Source of the DNA: Pseudomonas sp. ok272
GTDB taxonomy: Bacteria > Pseudomonadota > Gammaproteobacteria > Pseudomonadales > Pseudomonadaceae
Reading direction: 5' to 3'
NCBI RefSeq assembly: GCF_900109995.1
Contig: NZ_FOCB01000001.1
Coordinates: forward strand, 62,001-126,000
DNA length: 64,000 nucleotides
Below, in pieces: positions 47,943-57,223 of the stretch. Each line of letters begins with the position of its first letter. Position 1 is the stretch's first letter. Both the position numbers and the translations under genes were made by a program. The notes below the pieces were generated by a model. That model saw only the letters and a program-made list of their open reading frames with translations, did not search any database and was not told where the DNA came from.

Positions 47943-48923
47943 TCAGGCCTGACCCTTGAACACCTGTGGGTTGACCAGGTCTTGTGGTCGCTCGCCCAGC
48001 AGGGCGCTGCGCAGGTTGGCCAGGGCGCGGTTGGCCATGGCGTCGCGGGTCTCGGTGGTGGCCGAGCCGATGTGGGGCAGGGTCACGGCGTTCTTGAGTT
48101 GGAACAGCGGCGACGCGCTCAGCGGTTCTTTTTCGTAGACGTCCAGGCCCGCGCCGCGAATGCGCTGGTTCTGTAGCGCCTCGATCAAGGCCGGCTCATC
48201 CACCACCGGGCCGCGGGCGATGTTCACCAGGATCGCGCTAGGCTTCATCAGCGCCAATTCGCGATGGCTGATCAAGTGCCGGGTCTTTTCACTCAGCGGC
48301 ACCACCAGGCACACGAAGTCGGCTTCGGCCAGCAGTTGGTCCAGGCTGCGGAACTGCGCGCCCAGTTGCTGCTCAAGTTCGATCTTGCGGCTGTTGCCGC
48401 TGTAGAGGATCGGCATGTTGAAGCCCAGTCGACCGCGTCGGGCGATGGCCGCGCCGATGTTGCCCATGCCGACGATACCCAGTGTCTTGCCATGCACATC
48501 ACAGCCAAACAGCGGCGCGCCGACGCTGGCCTGCCAGTTCCCGGCCTTGGTCCAGGCATCCAGTTCGGCGACGCGCCGGGCACTGCTCATCAGCAGGGCA
48601 AAGGCCAGGTCGGCGGTGCTTTCGGTCAGCACGTCCGGGGTGTTGGTGAGCATGATCCCGCGTTCGTTGAAGTAGTCGACATCGTAGTTGTCGTAGCCCA
48701 CCGAGACACTGGACACCACTTCCAGCTTGCTGGCGTGCTCAAGCTGCGCCCGGCCAAGCTTGCGACCGACCCCGATCAGGCCATGGGCATGGGGCAGGGC
48801 TTCGTTGAATTGCGCGTTGAGGTCGCCCTGTTTCGGGTTGGGCACGATGACGTCGAAGTCCTGTTGCAGGGTTTCGATCATCTCGGGCGAGACACGGCTG
48901 AAGGCAAGTACAGTCTTTTTCAT
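47943..48923 (-). CDS. 2-hydroxyacid dehydrogenase, GhrB/2-ketogluconate reductase type
   Basis: A 326-residue D-isomer-specific 2-hydroxyacid dehydrogenase. The NAD(P) motif is LGIVGMGNIGAAIARRGRLG, and the catalytic Arg, Glu and His are in VNIARGPVVDEPAL, GLDVYEKEP and LPHIGSATTETRDAM. It resembles glyoxylate/hydroxypyruvate reductase B and 2-ketogluconate reductase (TkrA). ATG 48923 (MKKTVLAFSRV) is chosen over ATG 48962. It stands near a LysR gene but is not clearly in an operon. Confidence 0.9.
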   Translation of the reverse strand: MKKTVLAFSRVSPEMIETLQQDFDVIVPNPKQGDLNAQFNEALPHAHGLIGVGRKLGRAQLEHASKLEVVSSVSVGYDNYDVDYFNERGIMLTNTPDVLTESTADLAFALLMSSARRVAELDAWTKAGNWQASVGAPLFGCDVHGKTLGIVGMGNIGAAIARRGRLGFNMPILYSGNSRKIELEQQLGAQFRSLDQLLAEADFVCLVVPLSEKTRHLISHRELALMKPSAILVNIARGPVVDEPALIEALQNQRIRGAGLDVYEKEPLSASPLFQLKNAVTLPHIGSATTETRDAMANRALANLRSALLGERPQDLVNPQVFKGQA

Positions 48924-49010
48924 CGCGGGAAAGCTCGTCAGGCGGGGGAGAATGCCAAGCAAGCTAACATTTTGTGTGAGGCGGGTGCGAGTCTATCGGC
49001 TGACACCGAA

Positions 49011-49044
49011 CCTTGTGGGAGCGAGCAGGCTCGCTCCCACAAGG
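49011..49044. repeat. Perfect REP palindrome
   Basis: Two REP half units are fused head to head: arms CCTTGTGGGAGCGAGC and GCTCGCTCCCACAAGG around a two-base centre give a perfect 34-bp palindrome. Other REP sites in the window are separate pairs, so this is an unusually compact form. Confidence 0.8.
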
Positions 49045-49074
49045 GATTTGTATGGCGCTTGGGCGAGCGCTCGA

Positions 49075-50004
49075 TCAATACGCCGTCAGCTCCGCCTGAT
49101 GGGCCGACAGAATCTCGGGCAACGAACCGCGCAGGTATTCGACCCAGGTCTTGATCTTGGCATCCAGGTACTGGCGCGACGGGTAGATGGCGTACAGGTT
49201 CAGTTCCTGCGAGCGGTAGTTGGGCATCACCCGCACCAGGCTGCCGTTGCGCAGGCCTTCGATGGCGGCGTAGACCGGTAGCACGCCGACGCCCATGCCG
49301 CTGGTGATCGCGGTTTTCATCGCATCGGCCGAGTTGACCAGGAATGGCGAACTGTTGATGGTCACCATCTCCTGGCCGTTGGGACCGTCGAACTGCCATT
49401 TCTCCAACGGGATCACCGGACTGACCAGGCGCAGGCACGCGTGGTTCAGCAGGTCGCTGGGCTTCTGTGCGCAACCGTGGGTTTTTACGTAGTCCGGCGA
49501 GGCGCAGACGATGCTGTAGGTGATGCCCAGGCGCTGGGAAACGAAGCCCGAATCCGGCAGCTCGCTGGCCAGCACGATGGACACGTCGTAGCCCTCGTCC
49601 AGCAGGTCCGGCACGCGGTTGGCCAGGGTCAGGTCGAAGGTGACGTCCGGGTGGCTCCTGCGGTAGCGGGCGATGGCATCGATCACGAAGTGCTGGCCGA
49701 TGCCGGTCATGGTGTGCACCTTCAACTGCCCGGCCGGCCGCGAGTGCGCATCGCTGGCCTCGGCTTCGGCCTCCTCGACATAGGTCAGGATCTGTTCGCA
49801 GCGCAGCAGATAGCGCTTGCCGGCTTCGGTCAGGGCGATGCGCCGGGTGGTGCGGTTGAGCAAGCGGGTTTGCAGGTGGGCTTCCAGGTTGGAGACCGCG
49901 CGCGAGACGTTAGCGGTGGTGGTGTCCAGTTGCACGGCGGCGGCGGTGAAACTGCCGGCTTCGGCGACACAACTGAAGGCGCGCATGTTTTGCAAAGTGT
50001 CCAT
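49075..50004 (-). CDS. LysR-family regulator divergent from an Aae-like efflux operon
   Basis: A 309-residue LysR regulator: N-terminal winged helix at residues 1-60 (MRAFSCVAEAGSFTAAAVQL, then ANVSRAVSNLEAHLQTRLLN) and a C-terminal substrate-binding domain. It diverges from a NodT-FUSC-DUF1656-HlyD efflux operon with 267 bases between them. This suggests an AaeR-like activator of aromatic carboxylate efflux. Confidence 0.88.
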   Translation of the reverse strand: MDTLQNMRAFSCVAEAGSFTAAAVQLDTTTANVSRAVSNLEAHLQTRLLNRTTRRIALTEAGKRYLLRCEQILTYVEEAEAEASDAHSRPAGQLKVHTMTGIGQHFVIDAIARYRRSHPDVTFDLTLANRVPDLLDEGYDVSIVLASELPDSGFVSQRLGITYSIVCASPDYVKTHGCAQKPSDLLNHACLRLVSPVIPLEKWQFDGPNGQEMVTINSSPFLVNSADAMKTAITSGMGVGVLPVYAAIEGLRNGSLVRVMPNYRSQELNLYAIYPSRQYLDAKIKTWVEYLRGSLPEILSAHQAELTAY

Positions 50005-50158
50005 GGGGTGCTCTCAAGGCAGATGGCAAATTGTGACACGAAGTTACAGGGTCGGGGCATTCAACCAAGGGATTATCTCGTTAACGGTAATAAAGATTCA
50101 CACGATCCCCGGCTTATCGCCGTTCAACCCCACCCCTAGAATTGTCCCGCCGCCTACT

Positions 50159-50237
50159 TGTAGGAGCGAGGCTTGCCCGCGAAGTCAGCATTCATGTTGA
50201 CGGTGCCGACGTCTTCGCGGGCAAGCCTCGCTCCTAC
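50159..50237. repeat. REP pair in a divergent promoter region
   Basis: Opposed REP units (GTAGGAGCGAGGCTTGCCCGC type, about 50159-50183 and 50212-50237) lie between the LysR gene and the efflux operon. REPs usually lie between convergent or tandem genes, so a divergent promoter site is unusual. Confidence 0.8.
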
Positions 50238-50271
50238 CGAGCCATATCCCCCTCCTCAGGAATTTGCAGCA

Positions 50272-51783
50272 GTGCCGCGTCGCATCAGCGCAGAGTTGAA
50301 GACTCTCAGTGTTTGGGCTTTATCGTTAGCAATCAGCGGCTGCGTCGCAACCGGGGGGATTGCCCCACAAGACAAGGCACTCGATGCCAATTCATTGACC
50401 ACCGACTCCGCGATCCAGAGCGCCGACCGAGACGCCGGCTGGCCCGTCGCGCAATGGTGGCAGGCCTATGGCGATCGCCAATTGAACGCCTGGGTCCAGC
50501 TCGCCGTTCAGGGTAGCCCAAGCATGGCCATGGCCGCGGCGCGGGTGCGCCAGGCCCGGGCCATGGCCGGGGTGGTCGAGTCCGCCGAGTCCTTGCAGAT
50601 CAATGGCGATGCCACCCTCAAGCGCCACAACTGGCCCACGGATCAGTTCTACGGGCCGGGCGAGTTGGCCAACGCCACCACGTGGGACAACAACGCGACG
50701 CTGGGCCTGAGCTACGCCCTCGACCTTTGGGGCCGGGAAAGCAACGCCAGCGAAAGGGCCGTGGACATGGCCCACATGAGCGCCGCCGAAGCGCGCATGG
50801 CCCAGCTGGAGCTACAAAGCAACGTGGTGCGCGCCTACATCCAGCTGTCGCTGCACTACGCCCAGCGCGACATCGTGACGGCGACCCTGGCCCAGCAACA
50901 ACAGATCCTCGACCTGGCACAAAAGCGCCTGGACGGCGGCATTGGCACTCACTTTGAGGTCAGTCAGGCGCAAACCCCGCTGCCCGAAACCCATCGGCAA
51001 CTGGATGCCCTGGACGAAGCCATCGCCCTGAGCCGCAACCAACTCGCCGCCCTGGTCGGCAAGGGCCCGGGGGAGGGCGCGCGGTTGCAGCGTCCAACGC
51101 TGTCCTTGGCCGCGTCGCTGAAACTGCCCTCGAGCCTGCCGGCGCAGTTGCTTGGCCAGCGCCCGGACGTGGTCGCCAGGCGCTGGCAGGTCGCGGCCCA
51201 GGCCCGAGGCATCGATGTGGCGCACGCCGGTTTCTACCCCAATGTCGACCTGGTGGGCAGCCTCGGCTACATGGCCACCGGCGGCGGGATGCTGGGGTTC
51301 TTGACCGGCCAGAAGCTCAATTACAGCGTCGGCCCGGCGATCACCCTGCCGATCTTTGACGGTGGACGACTGCGCGCGGAGCTGGGGCAAGCCTCGGCCG
51401 GTTACGACCTGGCCGTGGCCACGTACAACCAGACCCTGGTCAATGCGCTCAAAAGCGTTTCGGACCAGTTGATCCGCCGCGCGTCCATGGACCAGCAGCA
51501 AGCCTTCGCCGCCGAGTCGGTGGCCGCTGCACAGAAGACCTACGACATCGCCATGGTCGCCTACCAACGGGGCCTCACCGACTACCTCAACGTGCTCAAC
51601 GCGCAGACGCTGCTGTTCAAACAGCAACAGGTCCAGCAGCAGGTCCAGGCCGCCCGCCTGAGTGCCCATGCCGAACTGGTCACCGCCCTGGGGGGGGGAC
51701 TCGGCGCCGGCAATGACGTGCCGGCCGACCGCCAGGTCCAGGCCCCGAAAACCCCGGCCCTTCTTCAGAGCCTCTCGAATTGA
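50272..51783 (+). CDS. Efflux outer-membrane lipoprotein (NodT/OprM family)
   Basis: A 503-residue TolC-like outer-membrane channel. GTG 50272 gives a lipoprotein signal peptide, residues 1-23, with lipobox LAISGC. Two OEP domain repeats follow, with long helices. AGGA about 11 bases upstream supports the start. It is first in the operon with the FUSC pump and HlyD adaptor, and would complete a tripartite export machine across both membranes. Confidence 0.9.
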   Translation: MPRRISAELKTLSVWALSLAISGCVATGGIAPQDKALDANSLTTDSAIQSADRDAGWPVAQWWQAYGDRQLNAWVQLAVQGSPSMAMAAARVRQARAMAGVVESAESLQINGDATLKRHNWPTDQFYGPGELANATTWDNNATLGLSYALDLWGRESNASERAVDMAHMSAAEARMAQLELQSNVVRAYIQLSLHYAQRDIVTATLAQQQQILDLAQKRLDGGIGTHFEVSQAQTPLPETHRQLDALDEAIALSRNQLAALVGKGPGEGARLQRPTLSLAASLKLPSSLPAQLLGQRPDVVARRWQVAAQARGIDVAHAGFYPNVDLVGSLGYMATGGGMLGFLTGQKLNYSVGPAITLPIFDGGRLRAELGQASAGYDLAVATYNQTLVNALKSVSDQLIRRASMDQQQAFAAESVAAAQKTYDIAMVAYQRGLTDYLNVLNAQTLLFKQQQVQQQVQAARLSAHAELVTALGGGLGAGNDVPADRQVQAPKTPALLQSLSN

Positions 51784-51792
51784 ACACACAAC

Positions 51793-51884
51793 CTGTGGGA
51801 GCGAGCCGGCTCGCGAAAAGGGAGTATCCGTCAGCATCCATGTCGGCTGACACACGGTCTTCGCGAGCAGGCTCGCGCCCACAG
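51793..51884. repeat. REP pair within the efflux operon
   Basis: Opposed REP units at 51793-51819 and 51857-51884 separate the outer-membrane lipoprotein gene from the FUSC gene. Confidence 0.8.
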
Positions 51885-51913
51885 GTCCCGCATCGACCAC
51901 TGAGCAGGATTTC

Positions 51914-54100
51914 ATGACGCCCTTGCCTGCACCGCTGCGCTGGCTGTACGCCCTTGAGTGGCGCCGTGGATTTTTCGATTGGGCGCGCAGCGACGGCGTG
52001 ACCTGGGTCTACATCTTCAAGGTGTTGATCGCCGCGTTCCTGACCCTCTGGCTGGCCATGCGCCTGGAACTGCCGCAGCCGCGCACCGCGATGATCACCG
52101 TGTTCATCGTCATGCAACCGCAGAGCGGCCAGGTGTTCGCCAAGAGCTTCTATCGCTTCCTCGGCACCCTGGCCGGCTCGGCGGTGATGGTGGCGCTGAT
52201 TGCCTTGTTCGCGCAGAACACCGAGCTGTTCCTCGGTGCGCTGGCGATCTGGGTGGGCATCTGCTCGGCGGGCGCGGCGCGCTATCGCAACTTCCGCGCC
52301 TACGGTTTCGTGCTGGCCGGTTACACCGCCGCGATGGTCGGTTTGCCGGCGCTGGCGCACCCGGACGGCGCGTTCATGGCGGCGGTGTGGAGGGTGCTGG
52401 AAATCTCCCTGGGGATTCTCTGTGCGACCCTGGTCAGCGCCGCGATCCTGCCGCAGACCGCCAGCGCGGCGATGCGCAACGCGTTGTATCAGCGTTTTGG
52501 GGGGTTCGCCCTGTTCGTCACCGACGGCTTGCGCGGACGCAGCCAGCGCGATGCCTTCGAGCGGCGCAACGTCGGCTTTATCGCCGAAGCCGTGGGCCTG
52601 GAAGGGCTGCGCAGCGTCACCGTGTTCGAAGACCCGCACATGCGCCGACGCAACGGTCGGCTGAGTCGCTTGAACAGCGAATTCATGGGCATCACCACGC
52701 GCTTCAATGCCCTGCACCAATTGCTGGAACGCTTGCGCGGCAGCGGTGCCGATCACGTGGTGGCGGCGATCAAGCCGGGCTTGCAGGCGTTGGCCGAGTT
52801 GCTCGACGGGTTCTCCGCACGGGCGCTGACCCATGCCGACGCCGCGCGTCTGGCGACCCAACTGGCGGCTTATAAAGAAGGCTTGCCGGCGCAGGTCCGC
52901 AGCCTGCGGGCGAGTTTCCAGGAGAGCGCGCCGAGCGACGCCGAGCAACTGGACTTTCATACTGCCTACGAGTTGCTCTACCGGTTTGTCGACGAACTGC
53001 ACAGCTATGCCCTGACCCACGCGTCCCTGGCCGATCACCGTCACGAACGCGAGCAGTGGGACGAGCCCTACACCCCGAAAACCAACGGGCTGGCCTCGGC
53101 CGCCTCGGGGATTCGCGCCGCGTTCATCCTGATTGTGCTGGGCAGCTATTGGGTCGCCACCGCCTGGCCAAGCGGCGCCACCATGACCTTGATCGCAGCG
53201 GCCACGGTCGGCCTGTCGGCGGCCACGCCCAATCCCAAGCGCATGGCGTTCCAGATGGCGTGCGGGACTTTCCTCGGCGCGTTGATCGGCTTCGTCGAGA
53301 TGTTTTTCATCTTCCCGTGGATCGATGGTTTCCCGTTGCTGTGCGTGATGCTGGCGCCGGTGATCGTGCTCGGCTCGTTCCTCATCTCACGGCCACAGTA
53401 CGCCGGGATTGGCCTGGGCTTGCTGATCTTCTTCAGCACCGGCTCGGTGCCGGACAACCTGACGGTCTACAACCCCTACACCTTCATCAACGACTACATC
53501 GCGATGGTCCTCGGCATGTTGGTGTGTGCGGCGGCCGGGGCAATCATCCTGCCACCCAACAGCCGCTGGTTGTGGCGGCGCCTGGAGCAGGACCTGCGGG
53601 GGCAGGTGGTGTATGCGATCAGCGGCAAGCTCAAGGGCCTGGCGTCGAGTTTCGAGAGCAGCACCCGCGACCTGGTGCACCAGGCCTATGGCCTGGCGGC
53701 CGGGCAACCCCAGGTGCAAAGCCGCCTGCTGCGCTGGATGTTCGTGGTGCTGGAAGTCGGCCACGCGATCATCGAGCTGCGCAAGGAACAAGCGATCCTG
53801 CCGGTGCACCCGGCGTATGCCGAGTCGCAGCCGTGGCGCCAGGCGATCCGCGTGATGGGCCGCGCGCTGGTGCGCCTGTTCCTGCAGCCGAGCCAGAGCA
53901 ACCTGGAGCGCAGCCTGATTGCCGTCGACCACGCGATCAGCCGGGTCCAGGCCACCGACGAACCCTTCGCCCCGCACTTCGATACCTCGGCCCTGCGCCG
54001 GGTGAAGAGCTACCTGCATTTCATCCGTACGTCATTGCTCGACCCGCAATCGCCGCTGGCCGAACTGGCCGCCCCGCAAGGACTTGACCATGCCCCGTGA
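51914..54100 (+). CDS. FUSC-family inner-membrane efflux protein (AaeB-like)
   Basis: A 728-residue pump of the aromatic acid exporter/FUSC family: two blocks of about five or six hydrophobic segments (about residues 30-185 and 390-550), with cytoplasmic parts between and after. In E. coli AaeB exports p-hydroxybenzoate and similar acids with adaptor AaeA. The DUF1656 gene overlaps its 3' end by 11 bases. Confidence 0.9.
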   Translation: MTPLPAPLRWLYALEWRRGFFDWARSDGVTWVYIFKVLIAAFLTLWLAMRLELPQPRTAMITVFIVMQPQSGQVFAKSFYRFLGTLAGSAVMVALIALFAQNTELFLGALAIWVGICSAGAARYRNFRAYGFVLAGYTAAMVGLPALAHPDGAFMAAVWRVLEISLGILCATLVSAAILPQTASAAMRNALYQRFGGFALFVTDGLRGRSQRDAFERRNVGFIAEAVGLEGLRSVTVFEDPHMRRRNGRLSRLNSEFMGITTRFNALHQLLERLRGSGADHVVAAIKPGLQALAELLDGFSARALTHADAARLATQLAAYKEGLPAQVRSLRASFQESAPSDAEQLDFHTAYELLYRFVDELHSYALTHASLADHRHEREQWDEPYTPKTNGLASAASGIRAAFILIVLGSYWVATAWPSGATMTLIAAATVGLSAATPNPKRMAFQMACGTFLGALIGFVEMFFIFPWIDGFPLLCVMLAPVIVLGSFLISRPQYAGIGLGLLIFFSTGSVPDNLTVYNPYTFINDYIAMVLGMLVCAAAGAIILPPNSRWLWRRLEQDLRGQVVYAISGKLKGLASSFESSTRDLVHQAYGLAAGQPQVQSRLLRWMFVVLEVGHAIIELRKEQAILPVHPAYAESQPWRQAIRVMGRALVRLFLQPSQSNLERSLIAVDHAISRVQATDEPFAPHFDTSALRRVKSYLHFIRTSLLDPQSPLAELAAPQGLDHAP

Positions 54101-54290
54101 AATCGCCTTCCACGGCGTGTACATGCCGACCATGACCCTGATGTTCTTCATCGCCGCCGCCGTGGCCTGGGCCCTGGATCGGTTCCTGTCCGGGTTCGAC
54201 CTGTATCGCTTCTTCTGGCACCCGGCGTTGTTGCGCTTGAGCCTGTTCACTTGCTTGTTCGGCGCCCTGGCGCTGACTGTCTATCACTGA
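54090..54290 (+). CDS. DUF1656 small membrane protein (AaeX-like)
   Basis: A 66-residue membrane protein with two hydrophobic segments (about 10-30 and 43-63), of the DUF1656/AaeX family. Its ATG lies inside the end of the FUSC gene (11-base overlap). The HlyD gene follows 10 bases after it. The family is nearly always found with AaeA/AaeB-type pumps; its role is unknown. Confidence 0.9.
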   Translation: MPREIAFHGVYMPTMTLMFFIAAAVAWALDRFLSGFDLYRFFWHPALLRLSLFTCLFGALALTVYH

Positions 54291-54300
54291 GACCGCCTCG

Positions 54301-55164
54301 ATGAAAAAGCTCTTCAGTCTGCTCGCCACCTTGCTGGTGCTGGCCCTTGCGATCTGGATCGGCCGCACCTTGTGGGAGCACTACATGAACACGCCCTGGA
54401 CCCGCGATGGTCGGGTGCGGGCCGACATCATCAACGTGGCGGCCGACGTCACGGGAGAGGTGGTCGACGTGCCAGTGCGCGATAACCAGTGGGTGAAAAA
54501 AGGCGACCTGCTGATGCAGATCGACCCCGAGCACTACCGGATTGCCGTCAAGCAGGCGCAATCGCTGGTGGCCTCACGCAAGGCCACCTGGGATATGCGC
54601 AAGGTCAACGCCCATCGCCGGGCAGACCTGGACAACCTGGTGATCTCCCGGGAAAACCGCGACGACGCGAGCAACATCGCCGACTCGGCCCTGGCCGATT
54701 ACCAGCACGCCCAGGCGCAACTGGAAGCGGCCGAACTGAACCTCAAGCGCACCCGGGTGCTGGCGGCGGTGGACGGCTACGTCACCAACCTCAACGTGCA
54801 TCGCGGCGACTACGCGCGCATCGGCGAGCCGAAGATGGCGGTGGTCGACATGAACTCGTTCTGGGTCTACGGCTTCTTCGAAGAAACCAAGCTGCCCCAC
54901 GTGCGTGTCGGCGACAAGGCGGACATGCAGTTGATGAGCGGCGAAGTGCTCAAGGGCCACGTGGAAAGCATCGCACGCGGCATCTACGACCGTGACAACC
55001 CCGAGAGCCGCGAACTGATCGCTGATGTGAACCCGACCTTCAACTGGGTACGCCTGGCCCAGCGCGTGCCGGTACGGATTCACATCGATGAAGTGCCCGA
55101 GGGTGTGCTGCTGGCGGCGGGGATTACGTGCACGGTGGTGGTGAAGCAAGAGGGTGGGCAATAA
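54301..55164 (+). CDS. HlyD-family membrane fusion protein (AaeA-like)
   Basis: A 287-residue periplasmic adaptor with an N-terminal membrane anchor (about 3-22), a biotinyl-lipoyl-like half (NVAADVTGEVVDVPVRDNQW), an alpha-helical hairpin (about 85-150) and a barrel domain. It should link the FUSC pump to the NodT-type outer-membrane protein. It is last in the operon. Confidence 0.92.
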   Translation: MKKLFSLLATLLVLALAIWIGRTLWEHYMNTPWTRDGRVRADIINVAADVTGEVVDVPVRDNQWVKKGDLLMQIDPEHYRIAVKQAQSLVASRKATWDMRKVNAHRRADLDNLVISRENRDDASNIADSALADYQHAQAQLEAAELNLKRTRVLAAVDGYVTNLNVHRGDYARIGEPKMAVVDMNSFWVYGFFEETKLPHVRVGDKADMQLMSGEVLKGHVESIARGIYDRDNPESRELIADVNPTFNWVRLAQRVPVRIHIDEVPEGVLLAAGITCTVVVKQEGGQ

Positions 55165-55183
55165 CGGTTGGAGTGCGGTGTTC

Positions 55184-55264
55184 CCTTCGCGAGCAGGCTC
55201 GCTCCCACAGAGTATCTGTGTCGTCATGAAGATCCCGTGTGGGCGCGAGCCTGCTCGCGAAGGC
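55184..55264. repeat. REP pair
   Basis: Opposed REP units at 55184-55210 and 55237-55264 follow the efflux operon. Confidence 0.8.
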
Positions 55265-55356
55265 GGACGTTGAGCAATGGCCTATAGACGCCAGGGCGGC
55301 GGATTGGCAATGATCCGTGGCCGGCCATTGGGGCTGATGAGCAGGGAAGGCAAGTG

Positions 55357-55734
55357 ATGGCAAGGTATGCAAGGTGTTCGGCCGCGTTATTGATGCTGGT
55401 GGCCGTGGGTGGACAGGCTCTGGCCGACACCTGGCAGCAGTGCTTTCTGGACCTGCGCATCGCGCAAGTGCTCAAGCAACCCTATCCGCAGCTCCAGGCC
55501 GAGGTCCTCAAGGTGAGTCAAAAGCAAGCCACGGCAGAGTGTCCAGCGGTCGGGGAACTCATCACCTTTGTCCCCGAAACGGCTGACTACCAATCCCCAT
55601 TGGTGCGCCGCCACTGGCCCAAGAAAGGCCAGCCGATGAAGATCCGCTATCAATACCTGGACGGCATTTGCAAGGGCGATGGGAACAACTATGCCTGTCG
55701 CATCAAGCACTATCCGGTGAGCAATCATCGCTAG
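55357..55734 (+). CDS. Small exported protein of unknown function
   Basis: A 125-residue protein with a signal peptide (residues 1-24, ending GGQALA). The mature part has four cysteines (QQCFLDLR, TAECPAV, DGICKGD, YACRIKHY), which suggests periplasmic disulfides. No family is recognised. It starts at ATG 55357, just after an in-frame GTG, with GGAAGG upstream. It stands alone on its strand between REP sites. Confidence 0.72.
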   Translation: MARYARCSAALLMLVAVGGQALADTWQQCFLDLRIAQVLKQPYPQLQAEVLKVSQKQATAECPAVGELITFVPETADYQSPLVRRHWPKKGQPMKIRYQYLDGICKGDGNNYACRIKHYPVSNHR

Positions 55735-55776
55735 GGGTTGATCGTTCCTGGGCTGTTCTGGGTGCGCCCAGGCCCT

Positions 55777-55802
55777 CTGTGGGAGCGAGCCTGCTCGCGA
55801 AG
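55777..55802. repeat. Single REP unit
   Basis: One REP unit (CTGTGGGAGCGAGCCTGCTC core) between the small exported protein gene and the convergent SDR gene. Confidence 0.75.
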
Positions 55803-55817
55803 AACGATCACGCGGTC

Positions 55818-56642
55818 TCAGAGTTGCCCGCGCAAGCCAAACCGCTTCATCAATACCGATTCCAGCAGGCCCTTGGGCAGCAGCGCGGCCAGTAGCGGCA
55901 AGGCGCGGCTGCCATTGCCCAGGCGAATCATTCGTGGGGGTGTGCGCTGTTGCACGGCCTTGAGTACGTCGGCGGCGAAGTCGGTGGCTGGGGTCGGGTG
56001 GTCCTGGGAGGCCTTGGCCCGGGCGCGGATGCCTTCGCGCAACGGCCACCAGGGCGATTGTTCGCTGATCAGTTGTTCGGCTTGGGTGCCGGCGTTCTTG
56101 GCGAAGCTTGAGGCGATGGCGCCGGGCTGGACTTCCAGTACCCGGATGCCAAAGGGCGCCAGTTCCATGCGCAGTGCATCGCTCAAGGCATGCACTGCCG
56201 CCTTGGAGGCGCAATAGGCCCCGGCGAACGGGGTGACCAGCACGCCGGACACGCTGCCGATGTTCACCACCAGACCCTTGTTGCGGCGCAGCAGCGGGAA
56301 CAGTGCGCGGGTCACGCCGACCACGGCGAACACGTTGGTTTCGAACTGGCGCTGCAGGGCCTGCACGCCGCCATCGAGCAGCGGGCCCATGGCGCCATAG
56401 CCAGCGTTGTTGATCAGCACGTCCAGGCCGCCAGGTTGCTGGCCGAGGCGTTCGGCCAGGTGCTCAAGGGCGGGCGCGTCGTTGACGTCCAGTTGCACGG
56501 CGGTGAACCCGGCGCTGCTCAGGGCCGCCACGTCTTCGGGTTTGCGCGCGGTGGTCCAGACCTCGTAGCCGGCGTGTTTGAAGGTGTCGGCCAGGGCGCG
56601 GCCAATGCCGCTGGAGCAACCGGTGATCAATGCGACGGGCAT
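55818..56642 (-). CDS. Short-chain dehydrogenase
   Basis: A 274-residue classical SDR: cofactor motif ITGCSSGIGRALAD at the N-terminus, INNAGYGAMG, the catalytic Ser, then YCASKAAVHAL. ATG 56642 (MPVALITGC) is chosen; the longer frame upstream overlaps the next gene. The substrate is unknown. Confidence 0.88.
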   Translation of the reverse strand: MPVALITGCSSGIGRALADTFKHAGYEVWTTARKPEDVAALSSAGFTAVQLDVNDAPALEHLAERLGQQPGGLDVLINNAGYGAMGPLLDGGVQALQRQFETNVFAVVGVTRALFPLLRRNKGLVVNIGSVSGVLVTPFAGAYCASKAAVHALSDALRMELAPFGIRVLEVQPGAIASSFAKNAGTQAEQLISEQSPWWPLREGIRARAKASQDHPTPATDFAADVLKAVQQRTPPRMIRLGNGSRALPLLAALLPKGLLESVLMKRFGLRGQL

Positions 56643-56679
56643 GGCGCAATCCTTGTGCAATGGAAGGAAGAAGGGGCAA

Positions 56680-57144
56680 TCAGTCGGAGAAGCTACCTTG
56701 CAAATGCTCGGCGCGAAACTCCAGGGTTTGCGGGCGATAGCCGGGACGCAGCGGTGGCATGGGCAGGCAGTCTTGCCAGTTGGCCCCGGCCTGCAGCTCA
56801 CCAGGGCCGCGATAGCGCGGTGCGGCGTATTGATTGTCGGCCAGGTTGATGGTGTCGCCCGGTGCGTAGGCCGCCACTCGCCAGCGCAGTTCGGTCAGCG
56901 GCACGTCGTTGCCGTTGTTCAACTTCAGTTGCAGCGGACGGTCCGCGGGGCAGTGGTCCGGTGCGTAGGTGATGCGCAGCTCCAGGCGCGCCAGTTGGCT
57001 GGCCTCGCGGTTGTCCAGCCACACCACCCAGGCGGCCACCAACCCCAGGCCCATCGCTGCGGCCAATGACACGGGCAACGCCTTGGCCGGGTAGCGCAGC
57101 AACAGGACCAACCAGGTAATGACCAGCAGGACGCCGATGAACAT
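56680..57144 (-). CDS. Membrane-anchored protein of unknown function
   Basis: A 154-residue protein with two N-terminal hydrophobic segments (about 2-16 and 23-42) and a periplasmic beta-rich domain with two Cys. Proteins of this kind are common in pseudomonads, sometimes labelled multidrug transporter, but nothing here supports transport. It is 37 bases upstream of the SDR gene on the same strand. Confidence 0.7.
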   Translation of the reverse strand: MFIGVLLVITWLVLLLRYPAKALPVSLAAAMGLGLVAAWVVWLDNREASQLARLELRITYAPDHCPADRPLQLKLNNGNDVPLTELRWRVAAYAPGDTINLADNQYAAPRYRGPGELQAGANWQDCLPMPPLRPGYRPQTLEFRAEHLQGSFSD

Positions 57145-57223
57145 GACGCAAACCTCGGGAGCAAGAGACCGCCATCCTACCTAAGCGTAGTCGGGGTTGA
57201 CCATGCTCGGGCGGCCTGGCGCC

